Notes: a model not told the origin generated them from the sequence alone. DNA of 64,000 bases from Aptenodytes patagonicus (GCF_965638725.1 NW_027472011.1:1-64000), one strand, 5' to 3'. Counted from the stretch's first letter, positions 1-11,700 are shown. Program-made: numbers and translations.

Positions 1-290
1 GTCCCGGCCGTGGGGCACGTCCCGGCCGCCCTGGCCACGGGACATGTCCCAGTTGCCCCGGCCCCGGTGCACGTCCCGGCTCCGGTGCACGTCCCGGCCG
101 TGGGGCACGTCCCGGCCGCCCTGGCCACGGGACATGTCCTGGCCACCCTGGCCATGGGGCGCATCCCGGCGGCCCCGGTGCATGTCACGGCCGTGGGACA
201 CGTCCCGCACCCCGGCCGTGGGGCCCCGTTGGCCAGTCCCGTCCCCACGTTGTGGGAGCAGGGCAGGGGGTCCGGGAGGGGGGGTCCGGC
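1..290. repeat. GC-rich degenerate tandem repeat in the last RTKN intron
   Basis: The first 230 or so bases are made of diverged copies of a short unit around CACGTCCCGGCCG, alternating with GGCCACGGGACATGTCC. They end just before the acceptor of the RTKN last exon. Open frames across this stretch are by-products of the repeat and show no conserved protein. Confidence 0.7.
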
Positions 291-312
291 TGACCCCCGC
301 TCTTGCCCGCAG

Positions 313-659
313 CTATTGATCCGGCCGACGACATCGAGGCGGTGACGGACATCCTGACGCGGCGGGCGGGGGGCCGGACGCCGGGGACCCCCCCGTGGCT
401 CTCCCTCTTCGAGGGGCACCCCCCGTGCGCCCCCCCCTCCGGCCGGGCGCGCAGCCCCAGCCCCCCCGCCCGCCGCCCCTGGGGCCGCCCCCGCACCCTC
501 TCTCTCGACACCAAGCTCAGCACCCTGAAGGGGCGAGGGTCCCGGCGGGCTGCCCCCCCCCCGCGCCCCTCGCCCCCTGGCTCCGGCTCCTCCAGCAGCG
601 GCGGCAGCAGCCCGGCCACGGAGCACGACCCCCCCGGCCCCCTCCAGTCCCGGGTCTGA
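313..659 (+). CDS. RTKN: Rhotekin, last coding exon (gene enters from the left edge)
   Basis: Rhotekin is a scaffold effector that binds GTP-loaded Rho through an N-terminal HR1 region and carries a PH domain. Only its C-terminal tail is in the window. The exon follows a TTGCCCGCAG acceptor (AG at 311-312), and its first codon is completed by the previous exon. It reads IDPADDIEAVTDILTRR, then PPWLSLF, then WGRPRTLSLD, and ends in LQSRV with TGA at 657-659. These match, in order, the human RTKN tail (DDIAAVTDILTQREG, PPWLAMF, WGRPRTFSLD, final LQSPV) as I recall it. The tail is disordered and Pro/Ser-rich, with a short hydrophobic C-terminus that could be a PDZ ligand. RTKN is beside WDR54 and C2orf81 in human, and both lie downstream here. 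The upstream exons are outside the window. Confidence 0.9.
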
Positions 660-1269
660 GCCTGGGGACCCGCAGGACCCTTGCGGGGGGGGATGGACCC
701 CCCCGCCCTCCAGCCCCCAGGGCGGCCGTGGAGGGGTGACACCGCAGGGGGTCCTGCCCTGGGGTGGGTGCTGGGCCCAGGGGGGGGGTGGCTGGCGGCT
801 CCCAGCTTCTTTTCTTGGGGAGAAACTGGAATTTCTGCCACCCTGTGCTGGGGGGGGGGTCATGGGGGCAGGATGGGCTCAGGGCTGACCCCTGCCAAAG
901 GAGTAGGGGGGCTGTGTCGTTCCCCCCCCCCCCCCCCAGGGTGGGTCCTGGGGGCTGACTACCCCCCCCATTGCAAGGTGGGTGCTGGGGTTGCCCCCCC
1001 CCCCCCGCCCAGGGTGGGTGCTCAGGGCAAACCCCCAGGTACAGTGGGTGCGGGTGTAACCCCAGGGGGGTGCGCAGGACCCCCCCCAGCTCTGCTTTCC
1101 CTCACCTCTAACCCCGGGGGCCGCCTGCCCCGGCCCCCACTGCCACCCCCCACCCTTCCCGGGGGGGGGGGGGGGGGGGCAGCACCCCCCGGCAGGGACC
1201 AGCCCCGGCCCCCCCCCACCCCCCACCCCCCCGGGCCGGGGACCCAAAGCTGCCACCTCATTAATATGC
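660..1269 (+). other. RTKN 3' untranslated region
   Basis: About 600 bases of very G/C-rich sequence with pure G and C runs lie between the RTKN stop and the poly(A) island at 1,270. I see no coding evidence here. Confidence 0.7.
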
Positions 1270-1282
1270 ATTAAAATTTATT
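1270..1282. terminator. Bidirectional poly(A) signal shared by RTKN (+) and the drebrin-like gene (-)
   Basis: ATTAAA on + occupies 1,270-1,275 and AATAAA on - occupies 1,282-1,277. They sit in the only AT-rich island between two convergent genes whose stops are at 659 and 1,686. Each hexamer is placed to end its own transcript. Confidence 0.7.
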
Positions 1283-1685
1283 TAACAGCCGCCACGCCTG
1301 ACTGGGGGGAGGCTGGGGGTGGGGGGCGGGGGGGGGGTCCCTCTGCCTGCTCTGGCCTGGCCTGGGGTGGGGGGGGGTCTGTGCCCCCCTCACCCTGTGC
1401 TGCCACCGGTGGGGCAGGGGCTGGGGGCACCAGCTCCCTCCCAAAGCTGCTTATTGGGGTGCAAACGGGGGGGCTGTGGGGGGCTGCAGCTGCAGCCCCG
1501 GGGCTGGGGGGTGTGTGGGGAGGGGGCTGTGCTGGGGGGGGGCAGGGGAAGGGTCTGCGGTGGGGGGGGGCAGGGGTGTCCCGGGATGGGGGGGGGGGGG
1601 GGGCGGGTGTCGGGACTGGCAGCCGAGGTGCCATACGGGTTCCCCCCCCCCCCCCCTCCCCCCGAGGGGCTGCTGGGACCCCCGG

Positions 1686-4600
1686 CTACACAGCGTGGGG
1701 GGAGAGGTCCTCGTCCTCGGCGGGGGGGCTGGTGCCCCCGGGCAGCTGCGGGTGGGGGGCGTCGCGGGCCAGCAGCAGGGCGAAGCCTGGGCAGAGAGAG
1801 GGTTGGGGCTGAGCCCGGCGGGGGGGCGCGGGGGGGTACAGGGGTGAGGGGTGGGGTTGGGGGGGTACCTGGCTTGGTTTTGTGCAGGGGCTGCGGCAGG
1901 AGGATGCTGTCGCTGGGCTCGTCCCCCTGCAAGATGGGGGGGCCCTGAGGGGGTCCCCACGACCCCCCCAGCCGTGCCCGTCCCCCCACCCAGAGAACAC
2001 CCCCCCCCCCCAGCCCCATCGCCCAGCCCTGCCCCTGCCTCCAGCCCCGTCCTGCCCCCCAGCCTTGACCCCACCCTGTCCCCCCCGACCTCGGCCTCCA
2101 GTCCTGTCCCGTCCCCCCCAGCCCCATCCTGACCCCCAGAACCAATACACCCCCCCCCCCCCAGCCTTGTCCCCCACCCGCCCCCTCCCAACCATGGCCC
2201 CCAATCCCAAAACCGTCCTCCCCCATCCTCAGCCCCCAGCCCCGCGCTGCCCCAGCCGGTGCCGTACCTCCCCCGGGGGGGGTCCCGCTCCCAGGGGGCC
2301 GGCCAGCCCCCCTGCTCGTGGCCCCCGATGCCGTTGTGCCCCAAATCGCTCCGGGCCGGCTCCCGCCCCGGCTGCCCCACAGGCCCTATGGGGAGAGGGC
2401 AGGCTGAGCCCCACGCCAGCCCGGGCAGGGGTCTGGGGTGCGAGACCCCCCCCCCCTCCTCCTCCCCCCCAGCCCCAGGCGGGGTGTCCCAGCCACCCAC
2501 CTGGCTGCGGTCCCCCGGCTGGGGGGCTGGGGCTGTGTGGGGGGGTCCCGGTCTGGGGCATCGGGGCGGGCGCCAGCCCGGGCAGGGGGGACCCCCCCCA
2601 GGGGCTCAGGACCCCCTCGCCCGGCCCCGCCAGCAGCCCCGGAGACCCCCACGCCGGGGGGCTGGGGAGGGGGTAGGTGTCCAGGGGGGACCCGTCCTCA
2701 TCCTGAGGGGTGCCGGGGGGGCTGGGGGGAGGCAGAGCCACAGCCTCCTTGGTGCCCGGGGGGGCTGCCAGGGGGGGCTGCCGGGGGACCCCAGCCCGGC
2801 AGTGCTGCGGGGGAGCAGGGGCTCTGCTCCACAAGTGCTGTCAGGGGACCCCGACCGGGGGGGGGCCGGGGGGGCACCCCGTCCTGGGGGGGCTGGTGGG
2901 GGGCAGGGGCCTGGCCCAGGCACGGCGGGGGGGACCCTGCCCTCGCCCCCGCCGGGCTGGGGGGCTCCCAGGTGGCGCAGGGAGGGGTCCCCCTCCCCGT
3001 GGGGCTGGTGGGGGTCCCAGTGGTGGCACATTGAGGGGTCCCTGTCCCCAGGGGGCTGGGGGGCTCCCCAGGGTGGCACAGGGAGGGGTCCCCCTCCCCG
3101 TGGGGCTGGTGGGGGTCCCGGTGGTGGCACATTGAGGGGTCCCTGTCCCCAGGGGGGTGGGGGGGCTCCCCAGGGTGGCACAGGGAGGGGTCCCCCTCCC
3201 CGTGGGGCTGGTGGGGGTCCCGGTGGTGGCACATTGAGGGGTCCCTGTCCCCAGGGGGCTGGGGGGGCTCCCCAGGGTGGCACAGGGAGGGGTCCCCCTC
3301 CCCGTGGGGCTGGTGGGGGTCCCGGTGGTGGCACATTGAGGGGTCCCTGTCCCCAGGGGGGTGGGGGGGCTCCCCAGGGTGGCACAGGGAGGGGTCCCCC
3401 TCCCCGTGGGGCTGGTGGGGGTCCCGGTGGTGGCACGTTGAGGGGTCCCTGTCCCCAGGGGGGTGGGGGGGCTCCCCAGGGTGGCACAGGGAGGGGTCCC
3501 CCTCCCCGTGGGGCTGGTGGGGGTCCCGGTGGTGGCACATTGAGGGGTCCCTGTCCCCAGGGGGCTGGGGGGGCTCCCCAGGGTGGCACAGGGAGGGGTC
3601 CCCCTCCCCGTGGGGCTGGTGGGGAGGGGAGGCTGGGGTCGGTGGGGGCTGGGAGGGGGCGCAGCCCTGAACGCCCCGGGGTGGAGGGGTCCGGGCGAGG
3701 GCGGGGGGTCCGGCCGGCGGAAGATGAAGGCCGACTCCGTCAGGCTGCGCTGGTACCGCAGGAATGGCCGCCGGGCACCTGGGGGACAGCGGGGGGGGGG
3801 GGGGGGTGTCGGGTCAGCAACCGCCCCTGCCCACCCCGGGGGGCAGAGACCCCCACCGCTGCCCCGCACACACACACACACACACCCCCCACACCCCCCC
3901 GATGGGCAGCGCCCACACGCCCGGACCCGGCATCGTCACCCCCCGCCGCCACGGGGGCACCTACCGGGCCTGGTGCCGAGGGGGGGGGCGGGCAGCGGGG
4001 TGCCAGAGGTGGACCCCGAGCGCTCCCGCTGCCGGAAGAAATCCCGCGGGTTCTGCGAGCGCTGGGAGACCAGGACGGCCGCCTCCTGCCGGCACCCAGA
4101 GACCCGTCAGCGGGGCCACGGCACGGCCACGGCCACGGCCACGGCCACGCGGCACAGCCGGGGGGGGGGGGGCACAACGGGGGCGCTCGGCCCCGGGGCA
4201 CTCACGGCCGCCTTCTCGATGGACTCGCTGCGCCGGCCGCGGTCCCGCATGGCCTCCTCATGCTCCCGCTGCTGCTGCTCCTGCGGGGACAGGGCACGGC
4301 CGGGCAGCCCACGGCCCCCCGGCACCCCCCCCTCGGCGGCACCCCCCCCCCCCCCCCAGACCCCCAGACCCCCAGCCCAGCGCCCCGCTCACCCATCGCG
4401 CCTTCTCCTTCCTCCGCTCCTCCGCCTCCAGCCGCGCCTGCTCCTTCCTGCGAGGGCAGGGAGCGTCAGGGGGGGCACGGGGGGAGCAGCAGTTGGGCAC
4501 GGGAGCCTCTGGGTCCTGCTGTGGGTCTCCGTGCCCGGAGCCACGTAGGATGGGGGGCACTGGGATGGGGAAGCTGGGGGTGCAGGGGGCTGGGGGTCCC

Positions 4601-7600
4601 ACCGTGGGTGTCCACGGTGGGAGCCCCCATGGGGCTGGGGGCACTGTGGGGTGCAGGGGGTGGGGGGTCCCACTGTGGGAACTCATGGTGAGAGCGCCCA
4701 TGGGGCTGGGGGCACTGTGGGGTGTGGGAGGCTGTGGCTCCCACCGTGGGGCTGGGGGCACTGTGGGGTGCAGGGGTGGGGGGTCCCACCGTGGGAACTC
4801 ATGGCGAGAGCGCCGATGGGGCTGGGGGCACTGTGGGTGCGGGGGGCTGGGGGTCCCATCGTGGGTGTCCACGGTGGGAGCCCCCATGGGGCTGGGGGCA
4901 CTGTGGGGTGCAGGGGGTGGGGGGTCCCACCGTGGGAACTCATGGCGAGAGCGCCGATGGGGCTGGGGCACTGTGGGGTGCAGGGGGCTGGGGGTCCCAT
5001 CGTGGGTGTCCACGGTGGGAGCCCCCATGGGGCTGGGGGCACTGTGGGGTGCAGGGGGTGGGGGGTCCCACCGTGGGAACTCATGGCGAGAGCACCGATG
5101 GGGCTGGGGGCACTGTGGGGTGCGGGGGGCTGGGGTCCCACCGTGGGAACTCATGGCGAGAGCGCCGATGGGGCTGGGGGCACTGTGGGGTGCGGGGGGC
5201 TGGGGTCCCATCATGGGTGTCCACGGTGGGAACCCCCATGGGGCTGGGGGCACTGTGGGGTGCGGGGGGCTGTGGCTCCCACCGTGGGCACCCGTGCCGG
5301 GGCCAGGCCCGTGGGGCCCGTCCTGCGCCCCCGCCCTCACCGCTGCTCCTCAATCATCCGCTCCTTCTCCCTGAAGCGGAGCTCGCGCTCGGCCGCCTCC
5401 CGCCTCTCCTCCTCCATCCGCTCCCGCTCCCAGCGCTTGCGCTCCTCCAGCGCCCGCCGCCGCTCCTCCTCCTTGCGCTGCTCCTCCTCGCGCTGCGGCC
5501 GCACCGCGCTCAGCACCGGGACCCTCGCTGGCCTCGGCACTGGGCTCGGCACCGGGACCCCCACCGGGCTCAGACCCCCGGCACCCCCCACGGCCCGAGC
5601 CAGCAGCCGTGACCCCGGTCCCGGGGATGCCGGGGGGGGTCGGGGGGGGGGTCGGGGGGGGGTGTTGCCGGGGATGCACCCAGCACCCGTGCCCACCTGC
5701 GCCCCCCCGCCCCTCACCTCGGCCTGGGCCCAGAAGGAATCCCGCTTGGTCCGGCGGATCTCCAGCGCCGGGTTGGTCTTGCGGTAGTTGGTGCCCTGCG
5801 GGGACCGAGCCGGGGTCTCAGGGCAGGACCCCCGGGACACCCCCCCCCCCCCCCAACCAGGGACCCCCGGGAGGGCATCAGGAAGGGTGGGCGAGAGCCC
5901 CATCGTCCCGCCGGGTGCCCTCCCGGCCGATTCCCATCCCCGCGGGCATGACCCACACCCCCCCCCCCCAGGACCCCCCGCTCACCACCAGCTCCTGGGC
6001 ATCCGGGGGGGCACCCTCCTGGCGAGGGCGGGGGCGGCAGCGGGAGCCAGCTGTGCCAGCGCCCGGCTCAGCCCCTCCTGCGTCACCTCCTCGGCGCAGC
6101 GGGCGCTCAGCACCACGCTGGCCTCCTGCCGCCGAGACAGGACAGCGTCATCCCCCGCCCCGAGCACCCATGGCCCCCCCCCCCCCAGCTCTGCTCCCCC
6201 CCCCCAGGACAGATTTGCAGCCTCCCCGGGGAATCCTGGCGCCATTCCCTTGCATGCGCTCGCCGGCTTCAGATGTGGGGCTGGCTCCAGATGTGGGGGC
6301 CAGATCCAGATGGGGAGCCGGATCAGATACAGGACCCAGCCGGATCTCCAGGGGCTGGGACATGGGAGCGGGGGGGGACGGGACGGCAGGATCCCACCGA
6401 GCAAGGGCAGGATCCGGCTGGGGGGGGGCGGGGGGGGGGGGGGCAGGGAGCCCAACCACAACCCCGGCTTGTCGGCCAAGGCTGGGAACTGGGAACGGCA
6501 GCGTCTGAGTCAGCAGAGCCAGGAATGCACCCGGCGCAGCAAGCAAAGGTCGGGGCTGGCCGGGATGGGGGGGAGGACACGGCGGGGGGGGGGGGGGGGG
6601 CGTGGGACTCAGTCCCCAGCCCCCATAAACTCACCTTAAAGAAGGCTCTGATGGCGGGCAGATGCCCGGCACACGCCTCACGTTGGGACTCCGGTGCCTT
6701 CTCCCCCGACCTGGCACCGGCACACGCTGCTTAAGCTGGCACCCCGCACCACGTCCCTGTCACTCGGGACCCCGGGTGGAGGGGTAGGATGCTCAGAGCC
6801 CCCCCACCCCCCCCCGCCCCCCAAGCCCTGCACTCACCCAGCTGATGAGGACGATGCGGTGAGCGCTGGTGCCGGGGTCTTGGACGCGGCACAGCCCGTA
6901 CATGATGCTGGTGATGGAGAATTTTTCGGCCAGCTCATCCGGACCCCCGGCTACAAGGAGGGGGTGGTCAGGGGGGGTGGGCGCAGTGGGACTCCCCCCC
7001 CCCCCCCCCCCGCCGGTACGCCCCCCAGCCGCCCCAGAAGCGGGCCGGCAGCATCGCTCCCCGTTACCTCCGGAGTCCAGGAGCTTGAGGTCATGGTGCT
7101 TCTCATAGGCAAAGACGGCCCTGGGGGGGGGGAGAGGGGGGGTCGTGGGGGGGAGCAGCGGAGCGGCACGGGCAGCTGCCCTCATCCTGGCAAGGTCACC
7201 TGCGGCAGGCAGCGTGGCCGCCCGGACGTCCCTGGCCGTGGCAGGTGGTGGCCACCGACCCGCTCCGGGCAGCGCCGGTCGGCGGGTGCCCCCCCCCCCC
7301 CCCCGCCAGCCCAGGGCAGCAGGGCCGGTGGCAGTGGCTCTCCCGGGGGAGGGAGCTGGGAGCTGCCCCGGGGGAGAGCCTGGGGGGGGGCGGGGGGAGG
7401 CAGCCTGGGGACCTGCCAGCTCGGAGGCATCCCCTGTGCCCCCCCGTGCCGCCCGCCCGGGCTGAATTCGTGGAAGTGCCGCCGGCAGCATCCGCCCCGG
7501 GGACAATGGGGCCGCGGGAAGCGCCGCAGCGGCACGGCCCCCCCGGCCCCCCGGGCTGCCCCCGGCCCAAGCCCCTCAGGGCGATGCTGGCGTTGCCCAG

Positions 7601-9237
7601 CACCGGGCTGGCACCGCACACGGTGCCCGGGACCCCCGCCACTGGCCACGCAGACCCCGACCCGCTGGCCCCCGCCGGCCTCGTCCTCCCCCTGCCTGCC
7701 CGGAGAGGGGGGAGCAGCCCCGGCCCCCGGCTGTGTCGGGACCCCCTGCCTTGGGGCTGGGGGGCCGGGGGGGGGCTCCGGGGCTGGGGACCCCTCGCTG
7801 GCGGAGGCCCTGGCCGGGCATTCCCCACCGGCACTGCTGCCTCTTTGTCTCCGCATGGCTCCGATTACACACGCATGTGGCGGCACGCTGTGCTCCGCGC
7901 CAGCCGGGACACGGCGCGGCATGGCGCAGCTCTGGGAGCACGCGTGCAGCATGGCACGGCACAGCATGGCACGGCAGGGGGTATCACGGCACAGCATGGC
8001 ACCGCATGGCACACCACGGCACGGCACAGCGTGGCGAGACACGGCAGGGCATGACTGGCTGCACGCGGCAGCCTGGCCGGCAGCAGGAACGGGCGCTGGA
8101 GCTGGGCCAGCCGAGCTCCGGCACCGCGGCATGCCGGCCGGGACAGCGGTTCGGGGGCAGAGGGCAGTGGCCGGGCGGCCGGCGGCCTTCCGGCCGAGCC
8201 GAGCGTGCCGCCGCAGGGCCGCGAGGCGAGGGGCGGCTGCGGGTGCCGGTGCTGGTGCCGGTGCAGCCGCAGTGCCGTCGCCCCCGGTCCCGCCGCCGTC
8301 GCCCGCCCCGGGCTGTGCCGGTGATGTCAGCCTGGCGGGGCGAGGCCACACCGGCCCAGGCCGCAGCGCGGGGTTTCGGGGGGAAGCCGGCTCCAGCCCT
8401 GCGCCCGCGGGACCGTCCCGGGACAGGCGCCCAGCCCCGGTGGGGCCGGGGACCCCCACGCCCCGGGGGCAGGGCAGGACCCCACTGCCCCCCGCGGGGG
8501 GGGGGGCGTGCGGCCACGCACCCCCCTCCAGTCGTGGGGTGCAGCCGGGCGGGGCACCCCGACCGCCCCGGGCACCCATGGGTGCCCCCGGCCCCTTCCT
8601 CGGTCCCGGCCCACCCGGGTCCGGCAGCAGGAGCCGGTGCCGGGGCTCGGCTGCCCCCCCCCCTCGCCCCCCCGGTGCAGCCCCCCCGGTGCAGCCCCCC
8701 CCCCCGCGCCGCGCCCCGTGCCCCGGGCGGCGGCGCCGCTCCCAGCCCGGCGGCGGCGGCGGCGGGACCGGGCGGGGCGGGGCAGGACCGGGCGCCCGGT
8801 TCCCAGCGCGGATCGGCGGGCGCAGCGGCGGGCGGGGCTCAGCCCCGGGACGGCGGGCCCGTCCCGGCACCCCACTCCCCGCGTCCCGGCCGGGACCCCG
8901 GTGCACCCCGGACCCCCCCCCCCCGCCCGCCGCGTCCCGGTGCCGGTGCCCGGTGCGTCTCGGATCCCCCCCCCACCCCCGCCCGCGCCCCGCTGAGCCC
9001 GGAGCCGCCGCCCGCCCTGCCCGTGCCGGTGCCCGCTGCCCGGCGCCCGTTCCCCTTCCCGGTGCTGGTTCCCGGTGCCGGTGCCTGCCGCCCGGCGCCC
9101 GTTCCCGGTCCCGCTGCCGGTGCCGGCGCCCGCTGCCGTCCCCAGCCTCACCAGTTGGTCCCGGCCCGGGGGTTGCCCACGTCCTCCTTGGCCGCCAGCA
9201 GCGCCAGCCGGTGCCGCTCCAGCCCCGGGGCCGCCAT
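1686..9237 (-). CDS. Drebrin-like actin-binding protein (ADF-H domain plus coiled coil, no SH3)
   Basis: Likely an F-actin side-binding protein of the drebrin family. Coding exons, read right to left: 9237-9152, 7120-7068, 6950-6838, 6710-6635, 6125-5986, 5795-5718, 5492-5341, 4447-4393, 4280-4206, 4085-3965, 3778-2501, 2385-2268, 1926-1869, 1786-1686. The start gives MAAPGLERHRLALLAA, as in drebrin (HRLELLAAYEEV). Exons 1-5 form the ADF-H domain (FSITSIMYGLCRVQDP). Exon 6 carries GTNYRKTNPALEIRR, and exons 7-9 a charged coiled coil rich in EEERRRALEERKR. Exon 10 carries NPRDFFRQRERSGS, matching drebrin NPREFFKQQER. The end (DEDLSPHAV, TAG at 1686) has no SH3 domain, so it is nearer DBN1 than DBNL. 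Exons 4, 5 and 12 are each about one base out of frame, all in C or G runs. Exon 11 holds a coding minisatellite. Confidence 0.82.
2960..3640 (-). repeat. 102-bp coding minisatellite inside drebrin-like exon 11
   Basis: About six near-identical units start near 3027, 3128, 3230, 3332, 3434 and 3536, giving a period of 102 bp with one 101-bp unit. On the minus strand 102 bp is 34 codons, built from two related 17-residue halves that both begin CAT and end GTP plus one residue. Between the exon 11 acceptor (3,779-3,780) and the array I see only a weak GT (GTTCAG), and a good donor (CAG|GTGGGT) lies at 2,501. The array is therefore probably translated. The 101-bp unit changes frame, either through a real indel or a consensus error. 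Confidence 0.7.
4560..5292. repeat. Two-monomer minisatellite in drebrin-like intron 7
   Basis: About 72-bp monomers share the core ATGGGGCTGGGGGCACTGT. Two monomer types alternate, one containing GGAACTCATGGCGAGAGC and the other GTGTCCACGGTGGGAGCCC, so the larger unit is about 145 bp. The array lies wholly between exons 7 (5,341) and 8 (4,447). Confidence 0.85.
7915..8058. repeat. Degenerate pentamer array (GGCAC/GGCAT) in drebrin-like intron 1
   Basis: Repeated GGCAC and GGCAT pentamers (CACGGCACAGCATGGCACGG and variants) run for roughly 140 bp. Similar pentamer tracts occur at 19,843-19,868 and 36,990-37,125. Confidence 0.7.
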
Positions 9238-9460
9238 CCCGCGCCCGCCGCCCCGCAGCCCCGCGGCCCCTGCGCCCGCCCCCGCCCCCGCCCCGCCGCC
9301 CACGGGCGGGACCGGGCGGCACCGGGCGGGGCGCGGGGCGGCGGCGGCGGCGCCAGCCGGGCGGGGCGCGGGGACGCGGGGACGTGGGGCGCCGCCGGGG
9401 CCGGGGCCGGGGCCGGGGCCCGCCGCCCGGGAGCGACCGGGGCACCCGGCGCTGGGACGT
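9238..9460 (-). promoter_or_regulatory. CpG-island promoter and 5' UTR of the drebrin-like gene
   Basis: Dense CpG, GGGGCGGGG-type GC boxes and GCC/GGC triplets lie directly upstream of the drebrin-like ATG at 9,237. There is no TATA box. It grades into the tandem array that starts near 9,460. Confidence 0.55.
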
Positions 9461-11700
9461 GCTGGGACCCGCACTGGGACGTGGGTGCTGTGCAGGATCC
9501 TGCACCGGGACGTGGGTCCCACACCGGGATGTGGGTGCCGTGCAGGGTCCCACACTGTGACATGGGTGCGGTGCAGGATCCTGCACCGGGATGTGGGTGC
9601 TGTGCAGGGTCCCACTGGGACGTGGGTGCGGGTCCCAGGGTCCCCTGTGGGTCGTGGGTGCTGTGCAGGGTCCCACACTGGGACATGGGCGCGGTGCGGG
9701 ATCCTGCACCGGGACGTGGGTGCCGTGCAGGGTCCCACTGGGATGTGGGTGCTGTATTAGGGTCCCACACTGGGACGTGGGTGCTGTGCGGGGTCCCATG
9801 CTGGGATGTGGGTGCTGTGCAGGGTCCCACACCAGGACGTGGGACCGGCACGTGGGTGCCGTGCAGGGGTCCCGCTGGGACATGGGTGCGGGTCCCAGGG
9901 TCCCCAGCGGGTTGTGGGTGCTGTATTAGGGTCCCACGCCAGGACGTGGGCGCTGTGCAGGGTCCCACTGTGACGTGGGACCGGCATGTGGGTGCTGTGC
10001 CAGGGTCCTGCACTGGGACGTGGGTCCCACACCAGGACATGGGTGCTGTGCAGGGTCCCACACCGTGACGTGGGCGCGGTGTAGGATCCTGCACCGTGAT
10101 GTGGGTGCTGTACCAGGGTCCTGCACCGGGACGTGGGTCCCACACGGGGTCATGGGTGCCGTGCAGGGTCCTGCACCGGGACGTGGGTCCCACACAGGGT
10201 CATGGGTGCCGTGCAGGGTCCCACACCGTGACGTGGCACGGTGCGGGATCCTGCACTGGGATGTGGGTGCTGTATCAGGGTCCCATGCCGGGACATGGGT
10301 GCCATGCAGGGTCCCACTGGGACGTGAGTGCGGGTCCCAGGGTCCCCAACGGGTTGTGGGCACGGTGCCGGATCCTGCACCAGCACGTGGGTGCTGTGCA
10401 GGGTCCCACTGGGACGTGGGTGCAGGTCCCAGGGTCCCCAGTGGGTTGTGGGTGCCGTGCAGGGTCCCACACTGGGACGTGGGCGCGGTGCGAGATCCTG
10501 CACCGGGACGTGGGTGCTGTGCAGGGTCCCACTGGGATGTGGGTGCTGTATTAGGGTCCCACACTGGGATGTGGGTGCTGTGCAGGGTCCCATGCTGGGA
10601 TGTGGATGCCATGTGGGGTCCCACACCGGGACGTGGGACCGGCACGTGGGTGCCGTGCAGTGTCCCACTGGGACATGGGTGCGGGTCCCAGGGTCCCCAG
10701 CGGGTTGTGGGTGCTGTATTAGGGTCCCACGCCAGGACGTGGGTGCTGTGCAGGGTCCCACTGTGACGTGGGACCGGCATGTGGGTGCTGTGCCAGGGTC
10801 CTGCACTGGGACGTGGGTCCCACACCAGGACATGGGTGCTGTGCAGGGTCCCACACCGTGACGTGGGCGCGGTGCAGGATCCTGCACCGGGATGTGGGTG
10901 CTGTATCAGGGTCCCACGCTGGGACATGGGTGCCGTGCAGGGTCCCACTGGGACGTGGGTGCAGGTCCCAGGGTCCCCAACGGGTTGTGGGTGCGGTGCC
11001 AGGATCCTGCACTGGGACGTGGGTGCTGTGCAGGGTCCCACGCCGGGACGTGGGTGCGGGTCCCAGGGTCCCCAGTGGGTCGTGGGTGCCATGCAGGGTC
11101 CCACACTGGGATGTGGGTGCTGTATTAGGGTCCCACACCGGGACGTGGGTGCTGTGCAGGGTCCCATGCTGGGATGTGGGTGCTGTGCAGGGTCCCACAC
11201 CGGGACGTGGGACCGGCACGTGGGTGCTGTGCCAGGGTCCTGCACCAGGACGTGGGTCCCACACCGGGACGTGGGTGCCGTGCAGGGTCCCACTGGGACG
11301 TGGGTGCGGGTCCCAGGGTCCCCAGCGGGTCGTGGGTGCCGTGCAGGGTCCCACACTGGGACGTGGGCGCAGTGCGGGATCCTGCACTGGGATGTGGGTG
11401 CTGTGCCAAGGTCCCACGCCAGGACGTGGGCGCTGTGCAGGGTCCCACTGTGACGTGGGACCGGCATGTGGGTGCTGTGCCAGGGTCCTGCACCGGGACG
11501 TGGGTCCCACACCGGCACGTGGGTGCCGTGCAGGGTCCCACTGGGACGTGGGTGCGGGTCCCAGGGCCCCCAGCAGGTTGTGGGTGCTGTATTAGGGTCC
11601 CACACGGGGTCGTGGGTGCCGTGCAGGGTCCCACACCGCGACGTGGGCGCGGTGCCGGATCCTGCACCGGGGGGCCGTGGGTGCCGTATCAGGGTCCCAC
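9460..11700. repeat. 2.2-kb G-rich minisatellite upstream of the drebrin-like gene
   Basis: Roughly 70 degenerate copies of a unit of about 30 bp with the core GGGACGTGGGTGCTGTGCAG followed by GGTCCCACAC. Variant units (GTGCGGGTCCCAGGGTCCCC, TGTATTAGGGTCCCAC) recur in the same order, so blocks of several units were duplicated together. Long open frames exist on both strands because the unit lacks stops, and the translations are only repeats of the unit. Confidence 0.85.

Noticed and set aside
2259-4691. Very long plus-strand open frame (about 800 codons)
   Set aside because: It is the antisense of drebrin-like exons and the 102-bp repeat. Stop codons are rare in G/C-rich DNA and the translation is Gly/Pro repeat.
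6694-10193. Open frames over 1,000 codons on both strands
   Set aside because: They cross several supported drebrin-like exons and introns and run into the 2.2-kb minisatellite. The peptides have no family features.
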